17,660 nt of DNA from Cyclobacteriaceae bacterium (GTDB taxonomy: Bacteria > Bacteroidota > Bacteroidia > Cytophagales > Cyclobacteriaceae), in NCBI GenBank assembly GCA_021648745.1, contig JAKISE010000069.1:1-17660 (forward strand), given 5' to 3'. Of the stretch, positions 6,312-14,068 are shown in pieces. Position 1 is the first letter of the stretch, and each line of letters opens with the position of its first letter. The notes below the pieces were generated by a model. It worked only from the letters and a program-made list of their open reading frames with translations, made no database searches and had not been told where the DNA came from. The translations under genes were made by a program, and so were the position numbers.

Positions 6312-9131
6312 TTATTCCCCTTTCTCCAAAATCGCATCGGCTTGTTCTCTGGCCTTAGCCATAATATTATCGGCTTGTTTGTTACCCTCAGACTCAACCT
6401 TAGTTGCTTTTTTATTACCTTCGTCCACCAGTTTTTTGCCAGCAATTTTTGCTCCTTTTTGTTTAAAAAAGTTGCTGCCAGCTTCTTCCATTAACGCATC
6501 ACTTTGCTTTTGAGCTTCTGCTCTAATTTGTGCTGCTGCCTTATTTGCCTCTACTTTTACTTGGTCTGCTTGTTTTTGGGCATCAGCTAGTAGTTTATCA
6601 GCTTCTTCTTTCACTTTAGCAGAGACTTCTTCCTTACTAGTTGGTACATCTACGCCTAATTTCTCTTTGGCTATATCGGCCGCTTTATTTACAACTGCTT
6701 CTGTTACTTTTTCTTTAACGGCATCTTTCATATCGGAACCTAAAAGGCTTATTTTAGGACTATCATAAGGCCCTGTAACACCCAAGTTGAGCTTAACAAC
6801 CGTTGAAGAAGGCTTTTCTGTGCTGCCCATTAATTTATTAAGTGCAGCATTGGCTTGCTCTCCTAACTGCCCAGCAGGAATACTAGTTGCAATTTTATAA
6901 TCTAGGTTGCCATCTAAGCTGGTGCTGCCTGATATGGTTGATTTATTGCCATCGATAACAACATCGAAAGGAGCTACGTTTACCACGCCATTTTCAATTT
7001 TCACTTGCATATTAATATCTTTCAAAGCCATTTCTTCTTTGGTTCCTTTACTGGTAAACTTGCTTAGTGCTGTTACAAATTTTCCGCCAGCTAATTTGGC
7101 CGAAGCAATCTTTAATAAGCCCCCACCATTTACAGTTTCATTAATAGGCATTAGTTCTTGGTCTAAATCACCGCTCATGTTAAAGTTGGTCGTAAGGTTG
7201 CCTTGCATATTTTCGGCAATGGGAGCCATTTTTTGTACCGTATTAAAGGCCTTAAATGATTCTTGAATAGAAATATTAAGAATGCCAAAATCCATATTAA
7301 ATTTGGGAGCCGAAGGTTCTTTAGTATCATACACTCCATTAAAAATTATTTTACCACCAAGTGTTTTGGTACTCAAATTATTCATATCCAAGATGCCATC
7401 TTTAATAATGAGAGCACCTTTAGCATCAGTTAACAGCAAGCCATCGTATTCGATCTTTTTGAGATTCGCATTCATAACAAAATCGATGTTCTTAGGAATA
7501 GAGGTATCGTAGCTTTCCTCTTCGGTAGAAGTAGAGTCTGTAATGGCTTCTGACTCCGTTTCCGTTGTGGTCATAAACTCATCCACCAAAATATTATTTG
7601 AGGTTAAACTTAAATTTCCCACAAGCACCTCATTTGGCATAAGCGCATAATTAAGGTAGTTACTAAGTTTACCGGTTGCGGCAAAATCACTTTGGCCAAC
7701 TTTAGACTCAAAGGCATTCAAATTGATACTTTTTGGGGTAAAACTTGCCTTAGCAGTTGAAATCGTCATTCCTTGTGGCAGGTATTCTACATCTGAATAA
7801 TAGAATTCTGACAAATTAAATTTGCCACTGGCAGGAATGGTAGAAGTTAGTGTGTCATACACGCCTTTGGCTCGAATGTTTGCATCTAACAGCCCTTTCA
7901 GTTCCATACCTTCCATTGGGAAAAGCTGCATCATTTCTGCAAAATTAATTTTGGCAGAAGCATTTAAATCAAGTGGGTAATCAATAAGGTTATCAATTTT
8001 TAAAGTGGCATCAATGGGGTTTTTACCCAGTTCAATATGAAATTGACTGATGTTAATTTTCGTGTTATCAATATTGCCATCTTTATTATCAATTACCATT
8101 TTAAATTGTACATTGTCAACAGCCGTGGGTAAATCGGGATATTGAAAACGTCCATCTTTAATGCCCATAAACACATTAAAAGCAGGCATGCGATTATCGG
8201 TGTACATGCCTTTGAGGCTAGTATTAAACTCTACCGAACCAGAAGCTGTTAAGCCATCAAAATCAGTAGCATATAAGGCTGGAATAAGAGAGAGTACACT
8301 TTTAAAGCTGTTATTTTTAGAAGTGATGTTTAAGTCCATATCAAACCCTTCTTCGGGCATACTAAACCAGCCATTCATACCCATGGCAAAATCATTCAGT
8401 TTAAATTCATTGTCTTTAAAAGTGAATTTAAATGCATCCATATCCATGGCCAATGCCATATCTGCGGTGAGCTTCTTGTTTTTCATATAGGTTACACCAT
8501 CGTAACGTATGGTGGCCAAAGTCGCATCTGTTTTAAGTAACATATCAAATAAGGAGAGAGAAAAGTTTCCTGATCCTGTATGGTTTAAGTCCTTAATTTC
8601 CATTAAAAAAGGAATGGTCTCATCGTCATAGGTAATATCACCTCCAATGATTTGCCATTTGTCTATCGACATGTTAAAAGGTTCTGATGGCTCACCTGAA
8701 TCTTCCTCAATTTCTTCCACTTCCTCTGAGGGGATAGCAATATCATAATTGGCTTTGCCACTGGCTAGCACTTTAATCCAAATTACGGGCTGATCAAGCA
8801 AAATACTTTGCACACTCATTTGGTCATCAAAAATAATCTTTTTAAGATTGAGAACTACTTCAAAATTTTGGGTAGAAAACAATGCTTTTCCTGCGAAGTT
8901 GTCTCTGCCAACCACCGAAAAATCTTGAATACCCACTGTAAGGTTAGGAAAATTAGGAAATAGCGAAACGCTAAAATTATCTATATCAAAATTAATATCA
9001 GCATTAACCGAGGTGGCTAATTCTTTATCAATGGCTGCTTTTATATCATTCTTAAAAAAGTAAGGAAGGGAAAGCAGAATACCAAAAAGAACAACAAGCA
9101 ACGAAGCGAAGATAATAATGGTCTTTTTCAT
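6312..9131 (-). CDS. AsmA family protein with C-terminal Ala/Lys/Glu coiled coil
   Basis: A 939-aa protein with a single N-terminal membrane anchor (residues about 4-26, TIIIFASLLVVLFGILLSLP). It continues as the typical AsmA beta-rich repeats (FDIDNFSVSLFPNFPNLTVGIQDFS and similar periodic strand pairs), and the AsmA C-terminal region follows (GNLTTNFNMSGDLDQELMPI, SGSTSLDGNLDYKIATSIPA). AsmA-like proteins are envelope proteins related to the bridge-like lipid-transfer fold and linked to outer-membrane lipid homeostasis. Two acidic low-complexity segments interrupt the fold (around 134-149 and 520-545). The last 110 residues are an uninterrupted amphipathic helix rich in Ala, Lys, Glu and Gln (DKLLADAQKQADQVKVEANK and onward), longer than the family core needs. 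It heads the minus-strand operon with the FMN reductase and DUF1801 genes. Confidence 0.88.
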   Translation of the reverse strand: MKKTIIIFASLLVVLFGILLSLPYFFKNDIKAAIDKELATSVNADINFDIDNFSVSLFPNFPNLTVGIQDFSVVGRDNFAGKALFSTQNFEVVLNLKKIIFDDQMSVQSILLDQPVIWIKVLASGKANYDIAIPSEEVEEIEEDSGEPSEPFNMSIDKWQIIGGDITYDDETIPFLMEIKDLNHTGSGNFSLSLFDMLLKTDATLATIRYDGVTYMKNKKLTADMALAMDMDAFKFTFKDNEFKLNDFAMGMNGWFSMPEEGFDMDLNITSKNNSFKSVLSLIPALYATDFDGLTASGSVEFNTSLKGMYTDNRMPAFNVFMGIKDGRFQYPDLPTAVDNVQFKMVIDNKDGNIDNTKINISQFHIELGKNPIDATLKIDNLIDYPLDLNASAKINFAEMMQLFPMEGMELKGLLDANIRAKGVYDTLTSTIPASGKFNLSEFYYSDVEYLPQGMTISTAKASFTPKSINLNAFESKVGQSDFAATGKLSNYLNYALMPNEVLVGNLSLTSNNILVDEFMTTTETESEAITDSTSTEEESYDTSIPKNIDFVMNANLKKIEYDGLLLTDAKGALIIKDGILDMNNLSTKTLGGKIIFNGVYDTKEPSAPKFNMDFGILNISIQESFKAFNTVQKMAPIAENMQGNLTTNFNMSGDLDQELMPINETVNGGGLLKIASAKLAGGKFVTALSKFTSKGTKEEMALKDINMQVKIENGVVNVAPFDVVIDGNKSTISGSTSLDGNLDYKIATSIPAGQLGEQANAALNKLMGSTEKPSSTVVKLNLGVTGPYDSPKISLLGSDMKDAVKEKVTEAVVNKAADIAKEKLGVDVPTSKEEVSAKVKEEADKLLADAQKQADQVKVEANKAAAQIRAEAQKQSDALMEEAGSNFFKQKGAKIAGKKLVDEGNKKATKVESEGNKQADNIMAKAREQADAILEKGE

Positions 9132-9413
9132 AAGGAATGGGTATGTGGGCTATTTAAACAATGCAATAAGATATAAAAATACAATAATTGGAAATCATGA
9201 AAGAAGTGGAAAGGGTAATTCTTAATTGATAATTTCTGTTCTGAGAAATTTATTTATAATCAATACAAAAAATGTTTTTCGGTTTATTTCAAATAATACT
9301 TTGCATTAATAAAAGAATCTACAATCTAATACTTGTATATATGAACATATCATCATACATTGTAATTTGATTTTGAAATGAAATTTAAAATTTAGTATAA
9401 CATACCCTAAAAA
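9132..9413. promoter_or_regulatory. Divergent 282-bp intergenic region between the AsmA gene and the sulfur operon
   Basis: A very AT-rich gap between two outward-facing start codons, so it must hold promoters for both directions. I see no convincing Bacteroidota -33/-7 pair (TTTG, then TAnnTTTG about 19-20 bp later). A TTTG at 9300-9303 with TACTTGTA at 9330 is the nearest, but its spacing is too long. The best structured element is the palindrome at 9340-9357, listed separately. No ORF or RNA gene is evident here. Confidence 0.6.
9340..9357. promoter_or_regulatory. Candidate ArsR/SmtB-type operator for the sulfur operon
   Basis: TATGAACATATCATCATA is an imperfect palindrome: the two 9-bp halves abut and match at 7 of 9 positions (TATGA..AT / AT..TCATA). 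It overlaps ATATGAACATAT, which resembles the ATATGAACA-type half sites known for ArsR/SmtB-family repressors. It lies 57 bp before the first gene of the operon that itself encodes an ArsR-family protein. Autoregulation from this single upstream site is inferred; binding is not shown by sequence. Confidence 0.45.
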
Positions 9414-11033
9414 ATGAAATACGGCTTTGTATTAGACAACCGAAAATGTATTGGTTGTCACGCTTGTACCGTTGCTTGTAAATCGGAACACGATGTGCCC
9501 GTAGGTGTTAATAGAACCTACGTAAAGCAAGTAGAAAAAGGCGAGTACCCAAATACCACCCGACTGTTTTCAGTAACCCGATGTAACCATTGTACCGATG
9601 CTCCTTGTGTGGAGATTTGCCCGGTAGAATGCTTGCATATTCGTCCAGATGGAATTGTTGATTTCAATGACGACCGTTGTATTGGTTGTAAATCGTGTAT
9701 GCAGGCTTGCCCTTACGATGCACTGTTTATAAACCCAGATACCAACACGGCCTCTAAGTGTAATTATTGTGCACATAGAATCGATATTGGCTTAGAGCCA
9801 GCCTGTGTAAATGTTTGCCCAGAGCAAGCTATTATTTCGGGTGATATGGAAAATCCTGATACAGAGATTTCGATGTTACTAGCTACTCAAAATACAATGG
9901 TACGTAAGCCAGAAAAAGGCACAAGCCCTAATGTGTTTTACATTAATAGTGATGAAGTGATGCTAACGCCTTCGGCTACTGCTAAAACGGAAGAAACGAT
10001 GTGGAGTGCACAATCCAACGGAGTGGGGCATTATGCTAAATATGCAGAGAGCTTATCTAAAAAATCGTATGAGGAAATGACCGATACCTTAGCCAATAAC
10101 CCTGATACTGTTAAAACGTATGCTGGCGATAATCAAAATCCTGAAAAATCACAAATGGCAGCCATTTTAGGTAAATCAACTGTAAAACGAGTGTATGATA
10201 CCCCCGACAAAGGAGTACTTTGGGGATGGGAAGTATCTGGTTATGTATTTACAAAAGCAATCTCCGCAGGAGCTGTGTTAGTATTGGCACTAGCCGCTTT
10301 AATGAATGTTGGTTTCTCAACCGAAACCACTTGGTTAGGCATTGGCTTAGGGCTTGTTTTCTTAACGCTAACAGGAGCTTTACTCGTAAAAGATTTAGAT
10401 CAACCCATGCGATTTGCCTACGTTTTACTACGTCCACAATGGAACTCGTGGTTAGTTCGTGGTGGGTACGCCATTACCGTTTTTGGTGGTTTACTAACCG
10501 TTTGGGGAGCAGGGTTGTTCTTCGAAATTCCTGTATTAGCAGATATAGCTATGTGGGTATCAGCATTGTCAACAATCTTGGTAGCTGTTTACACCGCATT
10601 CTTATTTGCACAAGCCAAAGGGCGCGATTTTTGGCAAAGTCCAACATTGCCACTACATATGTTTGTGCATAGTGTTATGGCAGGTGCAGGTGCATTAGCC
10701 ATTGGTAACGTGCTAATGGCAGGTGATGGTGATTGGGGTGGATTTTTAGAATACATCTTAGTAGGAACTTTAGTATTTAATGTGATTTTGCTAGTGGTAG
10801 AGTTGGGAACTACCCACCCAACTGCTGATGCAAAAGCTACGGTTGATATGATAATGAAAGGCCGTTATAAAAATCGTTTCTGGTACGGAGTAGTAGTATT
10901 TGGTAATCTATTACCAATCGGAATGGTTGTATTTGGAGCGCCCGTTGCTGCTACTGGTTTAGTAGCCTTAATCGGCATTCTTCTTCAAGAAAGAATTTGG
11001 GTTGAAGCACCACAACGAATTTCATTAAGCTAG
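9414..11033 (+). CDS. Fused Fe-S / NrfD-type membrane subunit of a molybdoenzyme (SoeBC- or PsrBC-like)
   Basis: A 539-aa two-part fusion. Residues 1-155 are a four-[4Fe-4S] ferredoxin-like electron-transfer subunit with Cys 12/15/18/22, 57/60/65/69, 89/92/95/99 and 116/119/131/135, all sixteen ligands present (Cys73 is extra). A hydrophilic linker of about 110 residues follows. From about 268 to the end there are roughly eight hydrophobic helices with the NrfD/PsrC feature KDLDQPMRF (326-334), the family that exchanges electrons with membrane quinone. No Tat signal is present, so the Fe-S domain should face the cytoplasm. In SoeABC, PsrABC and similar complexes these are normally separate genes (about 240 plus 320 aa); the sum fits this fusion. 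Its catalytic partner is the next gene, 163 bp downstream. Whether it oxidises sulfite or reduces a sulfur compound is inferred from the partner. Confidence 0.85.
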   Translation: MKYGFVLDNRKCIGCHACTVACKSEHDVPVGVNRTYVKQVEKGEYPNTTRLFSVTRCNHCTDAPCVEICPVECLHIRPDGIVDFNDDRCIGCKSCMQACPYDALFINPDTNTASKCNYCAHRIDIGLEPACVNVCPEQAIISGDMENPDTEISMLLATQNTMVRKPEKGTSPNVFYINSDEVMLTPSATAKTEETMWSAQSNGVGHYAKYAESLSKKSYEEMTDTLANNPDTVKTYAGDNQNPEKSQMAAILGKSTVKRVYDTPDKGVLWGWEVSGYVFTKAISAGAVLVLALAALMNVGFSTETTWLGIGLGLVFLTLTGALLVKDLDQPMRFAYVLLRPQWNSWLVRGGYAITVFGGLLTVWGAGLFFEIPVLADIAMWVSALSTILVAVYTAFLFAQAKGRDFWQSPTLPLHMFVHSVMAGAGALAIGNVLMAGDGDWGGFLEYILVGTLVFNVILLVVELGTTHPTADAKATVDMIMKGRYKNRFWYGVVVFGNLLPIGMVVFGAPVAATGLVALIGILLQERIWVEAPQRISLS

Positions 11034-11043
11034 TTAATAAAAA

Positions 11044-11188
11044 TTAAGACTTAAGACACAAGACTATTAGGTACAAGACTAAAAAACGATTATGAAACTA
11101 TTTTATACAATAACATTTAATAATTTCAAGTCAATTAATCTTACATCTAAAATCTTACGTCTTGTGTCTAACATCTCACAGTCTAACA
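11044..11188. repeat. Heptamer-built inverted repeat between the two oxidoreductase genes
   Basis: The left arm holds TTAAGAC (11044-11050), TTAAGAC (11051-11057), ACAAGAC (11058-11064) and ACAAGAC (11073-11079). The right arm (about 11127-11188) carries the complementary units, for example GTCTTGTGTCT at 11159-11169, the exact reverse complement of 11054-11064. Several degenerate GTCTAAC/ATCTTAC units surround it. The arms could form a long imperfect hairpin around an AT-rich loop of roughly 95 nt. Similar short-unit palindromes are a recurrent kind of intergenic repeat in Bacteroidota (from memory). It is the only long gap inside an otherwise tight operon. Confidence 0.7.
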
Positions 11189-11196
11189 TTTAAAAA

Positions 11197-14067
11197 ATGT
11201 CATACAAACATAAAGCATCCATAGTAGAGAAGATTGCAGAAGCCCTGCACATCATTCCTAACTTACATAATGTGGAAGACCCCAAATTACCTAGGCTTAC
11301 TGAGCCTGGCGCACTCACCAATTATCCACCACCAGAGCAGTGGAATGATTGGACCGAGTACGAAGCTACAGGCTGGGGACGAAAAGAAACAAAGAATTAC
11401 ACCATTGTGCCTACCACTTGCTTTAACTGCGAGTCGGCCTGTGGGTTGTTAACTTATATTGATAATGCCAATGGCAAAATCAGAAAATTTGAAGGAAACC
11501 CTTATCACCCTGCAAGTAGAGGAAGAAACTGTGCCAAAGGGCCTGCTACTATTAATCAGGTAGAAGATCCGGATAGAATAATGTACCCAATGAAGCGCAA
11601 GGGTAAGCGTGGTGATGGCGGCTGGGAACGGGTAACTTGGGATGAGGCGTTAGATGATATTGCAGCAAGAATCCGTAAGGCACTTCAGGAAGGCCGAAAT
11701 AATGAAATTGCCTACCATGTAGGTCGTCCAGGCCACGAAGGCTATATGGATAGAGTACTGAAAGCTTGGAACGTAGATGGCCATAATAGCCACACTAACG
11801 TGTGTTCTTCAGGTGCTCGTTTTGGCTATAATATTTGGCATGGCTATGATAGGCCTTCTCCAGATTTTGCGAATGCAAAATTTATACTATTGATTAGTGC
11901 GCACTTAGAGTCGGGTCATTATTTTAACCCGCATGCACAACGTATTATGGAAGGCATGATGGATGGAGCCAAATTGGCTACCATGGATCCTCGTCTTTCC
12001 AACACAGCTAGTATGAGTAATTACTGGTTGCCAACAAATCCTGGTTCAGAAGCAGCTATGCTTTTGGCAATGGCTAAAATCATCATTGAAGAGGATTTAC
12101 TGGATAGAAAGTTCGTGAAGAGCTGGGTTAACTGGGAAGATTATTTAGAGAAAAAGCATAAAGGAACGGAAGTTACTTTTGAGAATTACTTAGAAAAATT
12201 AAAAGAAGAATACGCTGAATATACGCCTGAATATGCAGAGCAGGAAAGTGGTGTAAAAGCGGCAACAGTTGTTGAGGTAGCAAGAGAAATTGGGAAAGCA
12301 GGATCACGTTTTGCTTCGCATAACTGGCGTAGTGCTGGTTCGGGTAATTTAGGAGGCTGGGCTGTGGCCAGATCATTACATTTCTTAAATGTATTAACGG
12401 GCAGTGTGGGTACCGAAGGTGGAACTTCTCCAAGTGCTTGGAATAAGTGGAAACCAACATTCTTCGATAATCCTCCAGCGCAAAAATTCTGGAATGAGCT
12501 ACATTTTCCGAATGAATATCCATTAGCATTCTTCGAAATGAGTCAGTTATTACCTCACTTCTTAAAAGAAGGCAGAGGTAAAATGGATGTGTATTTTACA
12601 AGGGTATTTAACCCTATTTGGACCTATCCTGATGGATTTACTTGGATGGAAGCGCTCTCTGATGAGAAGATGGTAGGTATGCACATTGCCTTAACTCCAA
12701 CTTGGAGTGAGACTGCCTACTTTGCCGATTATGTACTGCCAATGGGGCTAGCTCCAGAGCGACATGATGTTAACAGTTACGAAACTCACAGTGGAGTTTG
12801 GGTAGCCTTTAGGCAGCCAGTACTTCGTGAATACGCAAAGCGACAAGGTAAACCTTTTGAGTTTACGTACGAAGTAAACCCCGGGGAAGTATGGGAAGAA
12901 GATGAGTTTTGGATAGAATTATCATGGCGAATTGACCCTGATGGAAGCTTAGGAATTCGTGAGCACTTTATGTCGCCTTACCGAAAAGGAGAAAAAATTA
13001 CGATTGATGAATACTACCAGTTCATATTCGAAAACGTAAAAGGGCTTCCTGAAAAAGCCAAGGAAGAAAACATGAATGCGCTTGAGTATATGCAAAAATA
13101 CGGTGCATTTGAAATTGAATCTTCGGTGTATGAATTGCATAAAAAACCATTATCTGCAGAGCAGATGAAAGGGGCCAATACGGATAAGAAAACAGGTGTA
13201 ATTACCAAAGATGGAGCACGTATTGGGGTAAATGTAGATGGTGATAATGTAGTTGGTTTTCCAACACTAAGTCGTAAGCAAGAGTTTTACTCGCAAACGA
13301 TGGAAGATTGGAAATGGCCGGAATACACCACGCCAACCTATATTAAGAGTCATGTACACGAGCAAGAAATGGACAGAGAAAAAGGAGATTTTCCTTTAGT
13401 ACCAACCTTTAGACTGCCAGTACTAATTCACTCACGCTCGGGTAATGCTAAGTGGTTAGCAGAAATTGCCAACCGCAACCCAGTATGGATGCACACTTCG
13501 GATGCCGCTAAGTTCAATCTTAAAACAGGCGACCTCATTCGTGTGAATACCGATATTGGGTATTTTGTAGATAAGGTGTGGGTAACCGAAGGAATGAAAC
13601 CAGGAATTGTGGCTTGTTCGCATCACTTGGGTCGATGGAGGCGACCTCAAGATACAGAGGCCAATCGTTGGGCAACCAATACGGTAAATATTGAGAACAA
13701 GGATGGCGTTTGGAAAATGAGTACTATATCGGGCATAAAACCACACGAAAGTTCAGACAAAGATTCGAAACGAATTTTCTGGAGCGATGGTGGCGTTCAT
13801 CAAAATATCACGTTCCCAGTTCATCCCGATCCTATTAGTGGCATGCACTGCTGGCACCAAAAAGTGCGCATAGAAGTAGCGCATGCAGAGGATAAGTATG
13901 GTGATATTCAGGTGGATACGAATAAATCGCACGAAGAGTATAAAAAATGGTTGAGTTGGACTCGTCCTGCGCCAGGACCAAATGGCGAAAGAAGACCATT
14001 GCACTTTCCTAGAGCATTAAAACCAGATATGTCAACGTATTACGTGGACGGAAAGCCTAGAGATTAA
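11197..14067 (+). CDS. Molybdopterin oxidoreductase catalytic subunit, SoeA-like (putative cytoplasmic sulfite dehydrogenase)
   Basis: A 956-aa member of the DMSO reductase/formate dehydrogenase superfamily. The N-terminal [4Fe-4S] site is Cys75-x2-Cys78-x3-Cys82-x29-Cys112 (in NCAKG). The likely molybdenum ligand is Cys203 in NVCSSGARFG, as in the Psr/Phs/Soe branch, where it is Cys and not Ser or Asp. The C-terminal molybdopterin-dinucleotide-binding domain (about 740-930) has the usual IHSRSGNAKWLAEIANRNPV and LKTGDLIRV features. There is no twin-arginine signal, unlike periplasmic PsrA, PhsA and TtrA. Together with the length (SoeA is close to this size) and the SulP and YeeE/YedE neighbours, this favours cytoplasmic sulfite oxidation to sulfate with electrons going to quinone through the upstream SoeBC-like fusion. 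Superfamily is certain; the substrate is inference. Another sulfur or arsenic oxyanion remains possible. Confidence 0.85.
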   Translation: MSYKHKASIVEKIAEALHIIPNLHNVEDPKLPRLTEPGALTNYPPPEQWNDWTEYEATGWGRKETKNYTIVPTTCFNCESACGLLTYIDNANGKIRKFEGNPYHPASRGRNCAKGPATINQVEDPDRIMYPMKRKGKRGDGGWERVTWDEALDDIAARIRKALQEGRNNEIAYHVGRPGHEGYMDRVLKAWNVDGHNSHTNVCSSGARFGYNIWHGYDRPSPDFANAKFILLISAHLESGHYFNPHAQRIMEGMMDGAKLATMDPRLSNTASMSNYWLPTNPGSEAAMLLAMAKIIIEEDLLDRKFVKSWVNWEDYLEKKHKGTEVTFENYLEKLKEEYAEYTPEYAEQESGVKAATVVEVAREIGKAGSRFASHNWRSAGSGNLGGWAVARSLHFLNVLTGSVGTEGGTSPSAWNKWKPTFFDNPPAQKFWNELHFPNEYPLAFFEMSQLLPHFLKEGRGKMDVYFTRVFNPIWTYPDGFTWMEALSDEKMVGMHIALTPTWSETAYFADYVLPMGLAPERHDVNSYETHSGVWVAFRQPVLREYAKRQGKPFEFTYEVNPGEVWEEDEFWIELSWRIDPDGSLGIREHFMSPYRKGEKITIDEYYQFIFENVKGLPEKAKEENMNALEYMQKYGAFEIESSVYELHKKPLSAEQMKGANTDKKTGVITKDGARIGVNVDGDNVVGFPTLSRKQEFYSQTMEDWKWPEYTTPTYIKSHVHEQEMDREKGDFPLVPTFRLPVLIHSRSGNAKWLAEIANRNPVWMHTSDAAKFNLKTGDLIRVNTDIGYFVDKVWVTEGMKPGIVACSHHLGRWRRPQDTEANRWATNTVNIENKDGVWKMSTISGIKPHESSDKDSKRIFWSDGGVHQNITFPVHPDPISGMHCWHQKVRIEVAHAEDKYGDIQVDTNKSHEEYKKWLSWTRPAPGPNGERRPLHFPRALKPDMSTYYVDGKPRD

Positions 14068-14068
14068 G

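Noticed and set aside
9414..14067. Alternative complex III (ActB/ActC) or a polysulfide/tetrathionate reductase
   Set aside because: No heme-binding ActA/ActE or other Act genes are adjacent, and ActB is a different molybdopterin/Fe-S fusion. A periplasmic Psr/Ttr enzyme should carry a Tat signal, which is missing. The sulfite-dehydrogenase reading fits better, though it is not proven.
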